DNA of 64,000 bases from Paraburkholderia youngii (GCF_013366925.1 NZ_JAALDK010000001.1:4271165-4335164); one strand, 5' to 3'. Shown: positions 26,850-35,984, numbered from the stretch's first letter. Notes: generated by a model from the sequence alone, not told the origin. Numbers and translations: made by a program.

Positions 26850-28019
26850 ATGATGAGTAGTGACCAGCCGGGCGTGCTGGCCGGGACGGCCGTGCCGTCG
26901 ACGGGCCCGAGCGCCGTTACGGGAGACACAGCGGAGCAGTTCATCCAAATCGTCGACGTCGTGAAGAAGTTCGGCGAGACCGTCGCGGTCAAAGGGGTCA
27001 ACCTGACGGTGAAGAAGGGCGAACTGTTCGCGCTGCTCGGCAGTTCGGGCTGCGGCAAGTCGACCCTGCTGCGCATGATGGCCGGGCTCGAAACCGTGAC
27101 GTCGGGCAAGATCCTGATCGATGGCGAAGACCTCGCGCAACTGCCGCCGTATCGCCGGCCGGTCAACATGATGTTCCAGTCGTACGCGCTGTTCCCGCAC
27201 ATGACGGTCGAGGCGAACGTCGCGTTCGGCCTGAAGCAGGAAGGCGTGCCGAAGGCCGAGCTGAAAGACCGCGTGCACAACGCGCTCGAACTCGTGCAGA
27301 TGGGCCGCTTCGCGAAGCGCAAGCCGCATCAGCTGTCGGGCGGCCAGCAGCAGCGCGTCGCGCTCGCGCGCTCGCTCGTCAAGCGGCCGAAGCTGCTGCT
27401 GCTCGACGAGCCGATGTCGGCGCTCGACAAGCAGATCCGGCAGCGCACGCAGATCGAGCTCGTCAACATTCTCGACCAGGTCGGCGTCACCTGCATGATG
27501 GTCACGCACGATCAGGAAGAAGCGATGACGATGGCCAACCGCCTCGCCGTGATGAGCGAAGGCCAGATCGTGCAGCTCGGCACGCCGCATGAAGTCTACG
27601 AGTATCCGAACAGCCGTTTCTCGGCGGAATTCATCGGCTCGACCAATCTGTTCGAAGGCCGCACGGTCGAGGACGAACCCGATCACGTGTTTATCGAAAC
27701 GCCGGATCTGACCTGCCGTTTGCACGTCAATCACGGCATCACCGGTCCGCTCGGCATGCCGGTGACGATCTCGGTGCGGCCCGAACGCATCGCGCTCACG
27801 CGCAAGCCGCCCGAGGGCGCCTACAACTGGGGCAAGGGCGTCGTCACGAATATCGCGTACATGGGCGGCTATTCGCTGTATCACGTGAAGCTCGACGGCG
27901 GCAAGACCGTCATCGCGAACGTGACGAGCCTCGCGCTCACCGAAATCGATCCGCCGTCCTGGGGCGACGAAGTCTATGTGCGCTGGAGCGCATCGGCCGG
28001 CGTGGTGCTGACGTCATGA
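26850..28019 (+). CDS. potG: Polyamine ABC transporter ATP-binding protein
   Basis: A 389-residue ATPase. It has Walker A GSSGCGKST (64-72), Q-loop MMFQSYALFPHMTV, signature LSGGQQQRVALARSL, Walker B LLLLDEPMSALD and a C-terminal TOBE regulatory domain (about 290-389). The first 30 residues are a Ser/Thr/Pro-rich extension absent from E. coli PotG. The stop overlaps potH by four bases. Confidence 0.93.
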   Translation: MMSSDQPGVLAGTAVPSTGPSAVTGDTAEQFIQIVDVVKKFGETVAVKGVNLTVKKGELFALLGSSGCGKSTLLRMMAGLETVTSGKILIDGEDLAQLPPYRRPVNMMFQSYALFPHMTVEANVAFGLKQEGVPKAELKDRVHNALELVQMGRFAKRKPHQLSGGQQQRVALARSLVKRPKLLLLDEPMSALDKQIRQRTQIELVNILDQVGVTCMMVTHDQEEAMTMANRLAVMSEGQIVQLGTPHEVYEYPNSRFSAEFIGSTNLFEGRTVEDEPDHVFIETPDLTCRLHVNHGITGPLGMPVTISVRPERIALTRKPPEGAYNWGKGVVTNIAYMGGYSLYHVKLDGGKTVIANVTSLALTEIDPPSWGDEVYVRWSASAGVVLTS

Positions 28020-28948
28020 AAGAAGCGCTTGACTCGTTTTTCACGTGGCCCGTGCGGCGTCTGAAGCTCACGGGACGTAGCGCGGTGGTGGCGGGACCGT
28101 TCATCTGGCTGCTGCTGTTTTTCCTCGTGCCGTTCCTGCTGGTCGTGAAGATCAGCTTCGCCGATTCGCAGCTCGGCATTCCGCCGTACACGCAGCTCGT
28201 CACCTTCGCGGAAGGCGCGCTGCACATCACGCTCGATCTATCGCACTACGCGTTTCTGCTGACCGACAGCCTGTACTTCGCGACCTATGTGAATTCGGTC
28301 GTGGTCGCGGCGATTTCGACCCTGCTGTGTCTGCTGATCGGCTATCCGATGGCGTACTACATCGCGCGCTCCAATGCAGCCACCCGCAATCTGCTGATGA
28401 TGGCCGTGATGCTGCCGTTCTGGACTTCGTTCCTGATCCGCGTGTACGCATGGATCGGCATTCTGAAGAACAACGGGCTGCTGAATAACTTCCTGATGTC
28501 GGTCGGCCTGATCCATACGCCGATCGAGCTGTATCACACGAACACGGCGGTCTACATCGGCATGGTCTATTCGTACCTGCCGTTTCTCGTGATGCCGCTT
28601 TACGCTCACCTCGTGAAAATGGACCTGACCTTGCTCGAAGCCGCCTACGACCTCGGCGCGAAGCCGTGGAAGGCGTTCTGGCAGATCACGCTGCCGCTGT
28701 CGAAGAACGGCATCGTCGCGGGCTGCCTGCTGGTGTTCATTCCGGCGGTCGGCGAGTACGTGATTCCTGAGCTGCTCGGTGGCGCGAACACGCTGATGAT
28801 CGGCCGCGTGATGTGGAACGAGTTCTTCGACAACGCGGACTGGCCGATGGCGTCCGCCGTCACCTGCGCGATGGTGTTGCTGCTGCTGGTGCCGATGGCG
28901 CTGTTCCAGCGTGCGCAGGCGAAGGCATTGGAGGAGGGCCGCCAATGA
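28016..28948 (+). CDS. potH: Polyamine ABC transporter permease PotH
   Basis: A 310-residue permease with six hydrophobic segments and the EAA coupling loop LLEAAYDLGAKPWKAFWQIT near residue 205. It starts inside the potG stop (ATGA) and its own stop overlaps potI, so potG-potH-potI are translationally coupled. Confidence 0.93.
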   Translation: MKEALDSFFTWPVRRLKLTGRSAVVAGPFIWLLLFFLVPFLLVVKISFADSQLGIPPYTQLVTFAEGALHITLDLSHYAFLLTDSLYFATYVNSVVVAAISTLLCLLIGYPMAYYIARSNAATRNLLMMAVMLPFWTSFLIRVYAWIGILKNNGLLNNFLMSVGLIHTPIELYHTNTAVYIGMVYSYLPFLVMPLYAHLVKMDLTLLEAAYDLGAKPWKAFWQITLPLSKNGIVAGCLLVFIPAVGEYVIPELLGGANTLMIGRVMWNEFFDNADWPMASAVTCAMVLLLLVPMALFQRAQAKALEEGRQ

Positions 28949-29763
28949 AACCGAATCGCATGCTGCAGCTGATTGCTCTCGGCATCGGCTTTCTGTTTCT
29001 GTATATCCCGATCGTTAGCCTCGTCGTGTATTCGTTCAACGAATCGCAACTGGTCACGGTGTGGACACGCTTTTCGACACGCTGGTACGCGGCGCTGTTG
29101 CGGGACGACGAGCTCATCACGTCGGCGTGGCTGTCGCTGCGGATCGGCTTGCTGACGGCGTTCGCGTCGGTGATCATCGGTACGTGGGCCGGCTTCGTGC
29201 TCGCGCGGATGGGGCGCTTTCGCGGCTTCACGCTGTACACGGGCATGATCAACGCGCCGCTGGTGATCCCCGAAGTGATTCAGGGCATTTCGCTGCTGCT
29301 GCTGTTCATCGAAATGGCGCGCTGGATCGGCTGGCCGGCCGAACGCGGCATCTTCACGATCTGGATCGGCCACGTGATGCTGTGTATTTCGTACGTCGCG
29401 ATCATCGTGCAGTCGCGCGTGCGGGAGCTGCATCCGTCGCTCGAGGAAGCCGCGCTCGACCTCGGCGCGACTCCGTTGCGGGTGTTCTTCTCCGTGACGC
29501 TGCCGCTGATTTCACAGGCGCTGGTGTCGGGCTGGCTGCTGTCGTTCACGCTGTCGATCGACGACCTCGTGCTGTCCGCGTTCCTGTCGGGTCCCGGCTC
29601 GACGACCTTGCCGCTCGTCGTGTTCTCGCGCGTGCGTCTCGGCCTGAATCCGGAGATGAATGCGCTCGCGACGCTGTTCATCGCGGTCGTCACGGTCGGC
29701 GTGGTCGCGGCGAACTTCTTCATGCAGCGCGCGGAGCGCAAGCGGGCCGTGATGGCGGTTTGA
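28945..29763 (+). CDS. potI: Polyamine ABC transporter permease PotI
   Basis: A 272-residue permease with six hydrophobic segments. The EAA loop is HPSLEEAALDLGATPLRVFF, and GWLLSFTLSIDDLVLSAFLS is typical of PotC/PotI. It partners PotH to form the channel. The start codon ATG at 28945 overlaps the potH stop; GGAGG lies just upstream. Confidence 0.93.
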   Translation: MKPNRMLQLIALGIGFLFLYIPIVSLVVYSFNESQLVTVWTRFSTRWYAALLRDDELITSAWLSLRIGLLTAFASVIIGTWAGFVLARMGRFRGFTLYTGMINAPLVIPEVIQGISLLLLFIEMARWIGWPAERGIFTIWIGHVMLCISYVAIIVQSRVRELHPSLEEAALDLGATPLRVFFSVTLPLISQALVSGWLLSFTLSIDDLVLSAFLSGPGSTTLPLVVFSRVRLGLNPEMNALATLFIAVVTVGVVAANFFMQRAERKRAVMAV

Positions 29764-29808
29764 GGTCGCGCGACGCGTTGGGCGCCTTCATTTCTTCTGG
29801 CGATAGCG

Positions 29809-29934
29809 ATGCTCGAGTCCCTTCTGCGCGTGCTGGACTGGCAGCCGCTTTATCGGCTGTGGGAGCTGATCGTGATCATCGTGAAGTTTCTATGGGAGCT
29901 GTTGCGATTGCTGAGCGGTGGCGGAGGGCAGTGA
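29809..29934 (+). CDS. Putative 41-residue hydrophobic membrane protein
   Basis: A short open frame starts 46 bases after potI and ends 27 bases before the convergent BVMO stop. It encodes MLESLLRVLDWQPLYRLWEL, then a hydrophobic IVIIVKFLWELLRLL segment and a GGGGQ tail. LWELI and LWELL recur 12 residues apart, giving a single amphipathic or membrane helix. No convincing ribosome binding site is seen. It could be a small subunit or regulator of the polyamine importer, or a chance frame. It matches no family known to me. Confidence 0.4.
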   Translation: MLESLLRVLDWQPLYRLWELIVIIVKFLWELLRLLSGGGGQ

Positions 29935-29961
29935 TTGCGCCTGCCGCCGCGCGAGGCCGAT

Positions 29962-31467
29962 TCAACGCGCGAAGCGGTAATCCTGCGGCCGCACGCGCCG
30001 CGTACGCTTGCGAAAGCTGAACGTGAAGCCGGGCCAGATCGCGGTGACCTTGCCGCTCTGGGTCTGATACCAGCTATGGCAGCCGCTCGTCCATACCGCG
30101 TGCCGCATCTCCTGCTGCAAACGCGCATTGAAATCGCGCTGCACGTCGGCGCGCAGGGTCATCGTGCGCGCATTGCGTTTGCGCAGCACGCGCAGGCAAT
30201 CGCCGATGTAGCGCAGTTGCGACTCGATCATGTAGATCATCGAGTTATGGCCGAGCCCCGTGTTCGGGCCGACGATCATGAAGAAGTTCGGGAAGTTCGC
30301 GATGCTCGTGCCGAGATAGGCCTCCGGGCCATCGCGCAGCCATAGCGTGCTGAGGTCGGTGCCGTCGAGGCCGGTCACTTCGAACGGCGCGGGCACGTCG
30401 TTGACCTGGAAGCCGGTGCCGCAGATGATCGCGTCCGCGCGGTGATGCACGCCGTCCTCGGTCACGATGCCATCCGCGACGATCTCGCGAATGCCGCTCG
30501 TCACGACATCGACGTTCGGCTGGCACACGGCCGGGTAATAGTCGCTCGACAGCAGCACGCGCTTGCAGCCGAGCCGATAGTTCGGCGTGAGCTTCGCGCG
30601 CAGCGCCGGGTCCTTGACGCGTCGCTCCAGATAGCTGAGGCCGAACTTCATCGGCATCTCCATCAGCTTCGGATTGACGACGAACGCGATCCCACGCGAT
30701 TCGAGCTGCCAATAGATCGCGCTGCGAACGAAGCGCTGCGTGAACGGCAGCGTACGGAACAGCCATTGCGCGCGCGGGCCGATCGGCTTGTCGCGCTTCG
30801 GCATCACCCAAGGCGCGGTGCGCTGGAACAGGTCCAGATGCGCGACGCGCGGCTGGATTTTCGGCACGAACTGGATCGCGCTCGCGCCGGTGCCGATCAC
30901 CGCGACGCGTTTGCCGTCGAGCGGATACGCGTGATCCCAGCGCGCCGAGTGAAACAGCTTGCCTTCGAAACGTTCGATGCCGGCGATGCGCGGCAGCGCG
31001 GGACGCGACAGCGGACCGTTCGCGGCGATCAGCACGTCGGCCTCGATAATTTCGCGCACACCGTTCGTGTCGAGCTCGACGAGCCAGATCTGCCGCGCTT
31101 CGTCGAAGCGCGCGGCGCTCACTCTCGCATTGCAGCGCACATAGCGATCGACGCCGTACTTGCGCGCGCAGTGCTGCAGATACGCGAGAATTTCGGCCTG
31201 GCTGCTGAACGAGCGCGACCACGCCGGATTCGCCTCGAACGAAAACGAATACAGATGCGAAGGGACGTCGCAGGCCGCGCCGGGGTAGGTATTGTCGCGC
31301 CACGTGCCGCCGATGCCGCTTGCGGCCTCGTAGACGGTAAACGATGTGATGCCCATCTGCTGCAGACGGATCGCCATGCCGATGCCGGCAAAGCCACTGC
31401 CGACGATCGCAATGCGCGGCGCGGTGGATGAGGGGGAGGGGGCAGGCGTCACGGCGGTCTCCGGCAC
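29962..31467 (-). CDS. Type I Baeyer-Villiger-like flavin monooxygenase
   Basis: A 501-residue flavoprotein. FAD motif GSGFAGIGMA begins at about residue 23, followed by GGTWRDNTYPGAACDVPSHL. The BVMO fingerprint FxGxxxHxxxW is complete as FEGKLFHSARWD (167-178), and the NADPH motif GTGASA is at 192-197. Such enzymes insert oxygen next to a ketone to give an ester or lactone; substrate cannot be predicted. The start is a GTG at 31467, giving a 17-residue Pro/Ser-rich lead before the Rossmann fold. It is divergent from a TetR gene. Confidence 0.9.
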   Translation of the reverse strand: MPETAVTPAPSPSSTAPRIAIVGSGFAGIGMAIRLQQMGITSFTVYEAASGIGGTWRDNTYPGAACDVPSHLYSFSFEANPAWSRSFSSQAEILAYLQHCARKYGVDRYVRCNARVSAARFDEARQIWLVELDTNGVREIIEADVLIAANGPLSRPALPRIAGIERFEGKLFHSARWDHAYPLDGKRVAVIGTGASAIQFVPKIQPRVAHLDLFQRTAPWVMPKRDKPIGPRAQWLFRTLPFTQRFVRSAIYWQLESRGIAFVVNPKLMEMPMKFGLSYLERRVKDPALRAKLTPNYRLGCKRVLLSSDYYPAVCQPNVDVVTSGIREIVADGIVTEDGVHHRADAIICGTGFQVNDVPAPFEVTGLDGTDLSTLWLRDGPEAYLGTSIANFPNFFMIVGPNTGLGHNSMIYMIESQLRYIGDCLRVLRKRNARTMTLRADVQRDFNARLQQEMRHAVWTSGCHSWYQTQSGKVTAIWPGFTFSFRKRTRRVRPQDYRFAR

Positions 31468-31556
31468 GGGCGAAAGCGGGGGTGAAACGACAGTGGCTAC
31501 CGAGCGGCGGGCTCGCGCGGCGCGTACGGCCGAAGCCGAAATCGCGCGTCAACACC

Positions 31557-31589
31557 TGTCTATACATGGCTTACCGCGCAGGGTAGACA
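31557..31589. promoter_or_regulatory. Inverted repeat between BVMO and TetR genes
   Basis: TGTCTA (31557-31562) and TAGACA (31584-31589) form a 6-bp inverted repeat with centres 27 bp apart, in an AT-richer stretch of the 181-bp divergent region. It is a candidate operator for the adjacent TetR protein. The arms are short, so chance cannot be excluded. Confidence 0.35.
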
Positions 31590-31648
31590 ACCGTACACAT
31601 CGCGTCAAGATCGTTTAGAGTGCAGCTATTGAACGCGTATACCGCGCG

Positions 31649-32332
31649 ATGATTGAACGCACGATGACCACTGTCCCCGAAGCATCGTCCGTCGCCGGCC
31701 CGGAGTTGCCGCCCGGCAAGCGCAAGCTGATCGAAGCCGCCCTGCGGTTGACCGCCGGCGGCCGCAGTTTCGCGAGCCTCGGCTTGCGCGAGCTCGCGCG
31801 CGAGGCGGGCCTCAATCCGAACACGTTCTACCGTCATTTCAGCGCGCTCGACGAACTCGCGCGCGAAGCCGTCGCCGCCGTGAGCCGTCGGCTTCGGCCG
31901 ATGCTGCGGCGCGAGCGCTGGCTCGCCGCGCATGACGAGCCGCACAGCGTGCCGCGGCGCGCATGCGTCGCTTTTTTCGCGTTTGCGCTCGCGAACCGCG
32001 AGGCGTTCCTGAGCGCGCTGGCGGAGTACCACGGCACGTCGCCGGCCTTGCGCGAAGCGGTGCGCGCGAACCTGCACGAGGTGTCGGCGGAAATGGCGGA
32101 CGACGTCGTGCAACTCGAACTGATGCCGCGACTTGCGCGCGAAACCGTCGACGAAGTCTGCACGCAGATCGTGCTGCAACTGTTTCATCTATCCGCTGAA
32201 TACATCGACGCGAACGACGCGCGCCGCGACGCATTGATCGATTACGCCGAGCGTTTCATCGTGCGGCTGTTCGCAGGGGCGGTTGTGCTCGCGCAGCACG
32301 AGGGTAGCCAGGCGGAATCGGCGCGGGCCTGA
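31649..32332 (+). CDS. TetR-family regulator
   Basis: A 227-residue protein with an N-terminal HTH at about residues 23-70 (SLGLRELAREAGLNPNTFYRH, written here in part: LRELAREAGLNPNTFYRHF) and a long helical ligand domain. Its C-terminal half (REAFLSALAEYHGTSPALRE) is FabR-like. Divergent from the monooxygenase gene, it most likely represses it and responds to the ketone substrate or a fatty-acid-type ligand. An ATG five codons later is an alternative start. Confidence 0.85.
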   Translation: MIERTMTTVPEASSVAGPELPPGKRKLIEAALRLTAGGRSFASLGLRELAREAGLNPNTFYRHFSALDELAREAVAAVSRRLRPMLRRERWLAAHDEPHSVPRRACVAFFAFALANREAFLSALAEYHGTSPALREAVRANLHEVSAEMADDVVQLELMPRLARETVDEVCTQIVLQLFHLSAEYIDANDARRDALIDYAERFIVRLFAGAVVLAQHEGSQAESARA

Positions 32333-32371
32333 AATAAGCGCAAGCGCTACACAAAACCGGCAGGCAAAAAA

Positions 32372-32394
32372 ACAGGCTCCGCGAAGGAGCCTGT
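32372..32394. terminator. Terminator between convergent TetR and TPR genes
   Basis: ACAGGCTCC/GGAGCCTGT is a perfect 9-bp stem with loop GCGAA. On the minus strand it is followed by seven T, so it serves mainly the TPR gene; it lies 31 bases past that stop. Confidence 0.8.
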
Positions 32395-32425
32395 GTTTCA
32401 TTCGACGCGGATCGACCGGGTGAGA

Positions 32426-33610
32426 TCAGGTATCGGTCCAACCGCCGGAATCGTCGTTGCTGCCCATGTCGATGCCGCCGCCGCTGCCGTCATCGTTCCA
32501 GTCGTTCGAACCCTGACCGAAGTCGAGGCCGCCGCCGTTTCCGCCGTCGTTGCCGCGCCGGCGCAGTTCGTCGGGGTCGACGACCACGTCGCGCTCGATC
32601 ACGCGGTCACGCCCATGACTGAGCGCCTCGCCAAGCAGCACGCCGGTCAGCAGACCGCCCATGCCGCCACCCATGCCACCGCCTTGCTGCACGATGACCT
32701 GCGGCTGCTGCTGAACCGGACCCTGTTGCGGATAAGGCGGCTGCGGATTGCCGAAGCGCTCGGCCTCCTGCGCATACGCCGATTGCTGGGCGGTGCCCAC
32801 CGACGCGGCGGTCGGATCGGGCCGGCCGTCGGCGCGCGCACGCAGGCTCGCGATGCGTTGCTCGAACTCGTCGAGTGCATAAGGCGGCAGCGGATTCTTG
32901 CCGTTCGACAGCGTTTCGACAGTGCCGCGCAACTGCTCTTCGGTCGCTTCGACGTCTTTCTCGAGCAACTCGTGACCCGGCGCGGTGGACAGCTTCACGT
33001 CGAGCTTGATCGAACGCACCGTGTTGAGCATGTCGGTTGCACGCTTCAATTGCGCGCGACGGTCCTCGTCAGCGCGAGTGTCTTCCTGGCCGCGCGCGCG
33101 GCGCAAGGTCCAGCGCAGCACAAACGCGATCGCCACGATCAGAACAACGATACCGATCCACATACCCACCCCCGGACCATGCCGTAATTGCGCTTGCGAC
33201 GCCATTGCCGACTGTTGCTGCACAGCAGGCGCATTCTGCTGCGCGAACGGATTCGCGGCATGACGGGTGACGTTGTTGCCCGCGCGCTCCGCGTCGCGGC
33301 GCAGGCGCGCTTCGGTTTGCGCGAAGCGGCTCGGGTCGGTGAAACGGATCTGCGGATCGAGCGTCTTCGCCTGTTGGAGTTGCGCGAGCGCCTCGGCGGA
33401 ACGGCCTTCGCGATCGAGCACCTGGGCGTACAGATAATGCGCGTGTGCGTTGTTCGGATGCGCTTGCAACACTTCGGTGAGGCCGGCGTCGGCCTGCTGC
33501 CAGTTGCCCTGCGCCATCGCCGATTCGATTTGCTGAGCGGTCGGCACCGCGAACGCCGCGGCCGACACGAGCAGCAGCGAAGCGAAGGCGGTTGCGAAAA
33601 GTTTTTTCAT
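32426..33610 (-). CDS. TPR-containing single-pass membrane protein with Gly/Asp-rich tail
   Basis: A 394-residue protein. Residues 1-21 are a signal peptide (MKKLFATAFASLLLVSAAAFA). A TPR-like region (about 25-110; AQGNWQQADAGLTEVLQAHP, HYLYAQVLDREGRSAEALA) precedes a membrane segment (about 150-170; GMWIGIVVLIVAIAFVLRW). A basic/acidic helical part and a low-complexity tail follow, rich in Gln, then Gly/Asn/Asp, ending GGWTDT. It lies next to pspA on the same strand. It could recruit PspA to the membrane from outside the classical pspBC system; this is inference. Confidence 0.75.
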   Translation of the reverse strand: MKKLFATAFASLLLVSAAAFAVPTAQQIESAMAQGNWQQADAGLTEVLQAHPNNAHAHYLYAQVLDREGRSAEALAQLQQAKTLDPQIRFTDPSRFAQTEARLRRDAERAGNNVTRHAANPFAQQNAPAVQQQSAMASQAQLRHGPGVGMWIGIVVLIVAIAFVLRWTLRRARGQEDTRADEDRRAQLKRATDMLNTVRSIKLDVKLSTAPGHELLEKDVEATEEQLRGTVETLSNGKNPLPPYALDEFEQRIASLRARADGRPDPTAASVGTAQQSAYAQEAERFGNPQPPYPQQGPVQQQPQVIVQQGGGMGGGMGGLLTGVLLGEALSHGRDRVIERDVVVDPDELRRRGNDGGNGGGLDFGQGSNDWNDDGSGGGIDMGSNDDSGGWTDT

Positions 33611-33789
33611 TTGCGGACCGGGCGGGGCGCGCCCGTCTCCATCAGTCGATTGCGGTGGCTGCCTGTGGCGGCCGATATGCCGGTGCGTTCAGGAGCGAGC
33701 GCACCGGCATGTACTGCTACTGCTGTTGTCACTGCCGCGTGTACCTGCTTCGCGTACTTGCCATGAGGTGGTACACCCGCATCCAGCAT

Positions 33790-34470
33790 TTACTGCGCCG
33801 GCGTATTGAGCTGCTTCTTCAGCGCTTCGAGGCGGTCGTCGACGGACGGGCCGCGGTTCAGGTCCGCGAGTTTGTCGTCGAGCGCCTTGCCGCTTTTCTC
33901 GTCGGCGGAGTTCAGACGCGCGTCGGAACGCGCGTTCGACAGCGCGACTTTGTCTTCGAGCTTCTGGAAATCTTCGGACAGGTTCTTGCCGCCGATGCCG
34001 CCGAGTGCCGTGGCCGCCGTATCTTTCGCCTGCGCGATCTGCTGCTTGGCTTGCAGGATGTTCGAGCGTGCGTTCAGGTCGTTGCGGCGCGTGCGCATGT
34101 CCTCGATCTGGCTCTTCAGTTGCGCGACCGACGGCTCCAGCGTGGTCAGCTCTTTCGTCAGTGCATCGCGTTCGGCTTCGGCGGTGGCCTGCGCGCCGAG
34201 CGCTTCACGCGCGAGCGCTTCGTCGCCGGACTGCAGCGCACGACGAGCACCGTCTTCATACTTCTTCGCCTTGTCCGCGGCAACATCGCGCTTGCTTTGC
34301 TGGGTGGCGACCTGCGCCTGAATCTCGATCAGCGAGTTCTCGGCCTTGCCGATGCTGTCGTCGAGTTCGCGCACGATCTGGCGCGAGTCACGCGACGGAT
34401 CCTGCACCGAGTCGGCCGCATCGTTCAGAAGACCCTTGAGCGTGCGCGAAATGCTGTCAAAAAGCGACAT
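33790..34470 (-). CDS. pspA: PspA/IM30 (Vipp1-like) membrane-stress protein
   Basis: A 226-residue almost wholly helical coiled-coil protein. It starts MSLFDSISRTLKGLLNDAAD, the amphipathic N-terminal helix typical of PspA, and continues with long heptad-rich stretches (KAENSLIEIQAQVATQQSKR). ESCRT-III-like PspA proteins form rods on damaged inner membrane. No pspF, pspB or pspC gene is nearby, so regulation differs from E. coli. A GGAGG ribosome binding site is present. A 179-bp gap separates it from the downstream TPR gene. Confidence 0.85.
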   Translation of the reverse strand: MSLFDSISRTLKGLLNDAADSVQDPSRDSRQIVRELDDSIGKAENSLIEIQAQVATQQSKRDVAADKAKKYEDGARRALQSGDEALAREALGAQATAEAERDALTKELTTLEPSVAQLKSQIEDMRTRRNDLNARSNILQAKQQIAQAKDTAATALGGIGGKNLSEDFQKLEDKVALSNARSDARLNSADEKSGKALDDKLADLNRGPSVDDRLEALKKQLNTPAQ

Positions 34471-34929
34471 GAAAACCTCCAGAGAATGTGAGCGGCGCCG
34501 ACGATGCGTGCGCGCCTGACTGCTTTGAACTACTGCTACTTTACGCCGCCGCGCGCGATGCTGCGCAACGTTCGGACCGGAGTTCGGGGCGTACTTGCCA
34601 ATTGCAATAGCGCGGTCCGTTTTTGTTGGGGCGCAATGCCGGGTCGAGGCTTGCCTGGATGATGAAAAGCCGCGACGGGCATGGACTTGACGGCGGATAT
34701 TACACCATCGGCTGTCTTAAAGATGGCTTGAACGACGCGGCTTTCCGGAGGCTGAAGCGATGCTGGAAAGCCACTGTTTGCAAGCGTGTGCGGGCATTAT
34801 CGAGCAGCGGTTCATACAGGTGTCACTGATGTAACGATATGCAACGCGGACTCGTTGCATACCTCCGCCTGTTCGTTCGGATGCAGTGATCGCGGCTCGA
34901 TGCGCGGTAATTTTCCGTCACGCTTTCGG
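34471..34929. other. Intergenic region upstream of pspA with one perfect hairpin
   Basis: No convincing gene was seen in this 459-bp gap. A perfect 9-bp inverted repeat TATGCAACG/CGTTGCATA with a 6-nt spacer lies at 34838-34861, without a T-run. It could be an operator or transcript-end hairpin. A 68-codon open frame inside the gap has no ribosome binding site and no family resemblance. Confidence 0.4.
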
Positions 34930-35592
34930 TCACGCGAAGCGGCCGCCTTCGGCGCTCGGGTCGCTGTGCGGTTCGTCGTCGTCGGGGGCCGGCTCGTTGG
35001 GGCGGCGCTTCAGAGAGTTGCGCAGACGCGCCGAGGTGCCGGACAGCCGTTGCGACGCGGCATGTTCGATTGCGTCCGTCTCCGTGTTTTCGGCGTTGTC
35101 GGCGGCTCGTGCCGCGGTCAGACGCGCGACGGCTTCGGCGGTGGCCGCCGCCTGTTCGTCCTGCTCGGCGGCGAGCGCGGCGGCGACACCCGCGGGAAGC
35201 AGCGGGGCGGGGGAATTGGCAGCGTCCGTCGCGACAGCGGGGCGACCGGCTGGCGGCGTTGCGGGCGGGTGCGCGGCATCGGCTGCGCCGGCAGCCGCGC
35301 TTGCCGCGTCTTTGTCAGGCGCTTGCAGCGACGCCGGCAGGGCGGCGCGCGCATAGCGCGTACCGCGCGCGACGCGTTGCAGCGCCGCGTTCAGCGCATC
35401 GGGCGCGCGCGGCGCGCGCAGCCGGTCGACGATGCTCGCGGCCTTGACCTGCTCGCTGGTCGCACCGAAGCTCAGCACCGCGCGCCGCATCAGTTCGCTT
35501 ACGCTGATGCCCAGTTCCTCCGCGGTCGCGGTAATCGCACGTTTCTGCGCGGTCGTGACGAATACGACGATGCGCTCGCTGGGCTTGGACAT
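34930..35592 (-). CDS. Ribbon-helix-helix-like protein with Ala-rich disordered tail
   Basis: A 220-residue protein. Residues 8-45 (RIVVFVTTAQKRAITATAEE, LGISVSELMRRAVLSFG) read as a short strand and two helices, like Arc/MetJ or CopG-type DNA-binding domains. The remainder is Ala/Pro/Asp-rich, low-complexity and probably disordered, ending in an acidic stretch (PAPDDDEPHSDPSAEGG). Its target is unknown. No toxin-like partner gene is adjacent, so a classical antitoxin role is unlikely. Confidence 0.65.
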   Translation of the reverse strand: MSKPSERIVVFVTTAQKRAITATAEELGISVSELMRRAVLSFGATSEQVKAASIVDRLRAPRAPDALNAALQRVARGTRYARAALPASLQAPDKDAASAAAGAADAAHPPATPPAGRPAVATDAANSPAPLLPAGVAAALAAEQDEQAAATAEAVARLTAARAADNAENTETDAIEHAASQRLSGTSARLRNSLKRRPNEPAPDDDEPHSDPSAEGGRFA

Positions 35593-35812
35593 GATCGACT
35601 CGCAGTCTTGTTGGCATGGGCGGGTCGGCGCGTGCCGCCGGATACGGTGTCGAACCCGTCAACGGAGCTGCCGGTGGAACCCGCCGCTGGGTCCCCGTCG
35701 CGCGCATCGAAAGACGTGCGCGGGGTTCATCATATGACGAGTTGCGCCGCCACGGAATAAGCGTGATGCGAAAATCCCGTGACATCAATGAGTTGTAGTG
35801 ATTGCGGCCGGT

Positions 35813-35848
35813 TTGTCCACAGCCCTTTCAACAGAAAATGTTGATAAC
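35813..35848. repeat. 36-bp DnaA-box-like element, copy 1 (upstream of mrcA)
   Basis: TTGTCCACAG...CTTTCAACA...TGTTGATAAC matches, position for position over 36 bp, the elements at 38829-38864 and 38990-39025. Each has a TTATCCACA-like 9-mer at the left, CAACA in the middle and an inverted TTATCCACA-like 9-mer at the right. The rest of the 558-bp gap 35593-36150 is GC-rich with the probable mrcA promoter and no other recognisable gene. Confidence 0.6.
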
Positions 35849-35957
35849 CCCGCATAGGCCGCGCTTCGCACGCACGCTGCGATCCGCACTGCGCGAAATT
35901 ACAGCCCCTTGCCAGGAAAAGGCGGCCGCCGAAGGGAATTCTTACAAAAAAACCGCG

Positions 35958-35984
35958 TTGGAACGCTGCTGATTTCTTTAAAAT
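35958..35984 (+). promoter_or_regulatory. Possible mrcA promoter
   Basis: TTGGAA (35958-35963) and TAAAAT (35979-35984) have a short 15-bp spacer, 166 bases before the chosen mrcA start. The hexamers are good but the spacing is suboptimal. Confidence 0.35.

Noticed and set aside
25605..27884. A 759-codon minus-strand frame across potF and potG
   Set aside because: It spans two clear genes and the terminator between them, with Arg/His-rich low-complexity composition. It is an antisense shadow.
34623..34829. A 68-codon plus-strand frame in the gap upstream of pspA
   Set aside because: No ribosome binding site, no signal or domain, and ordinary random composition.
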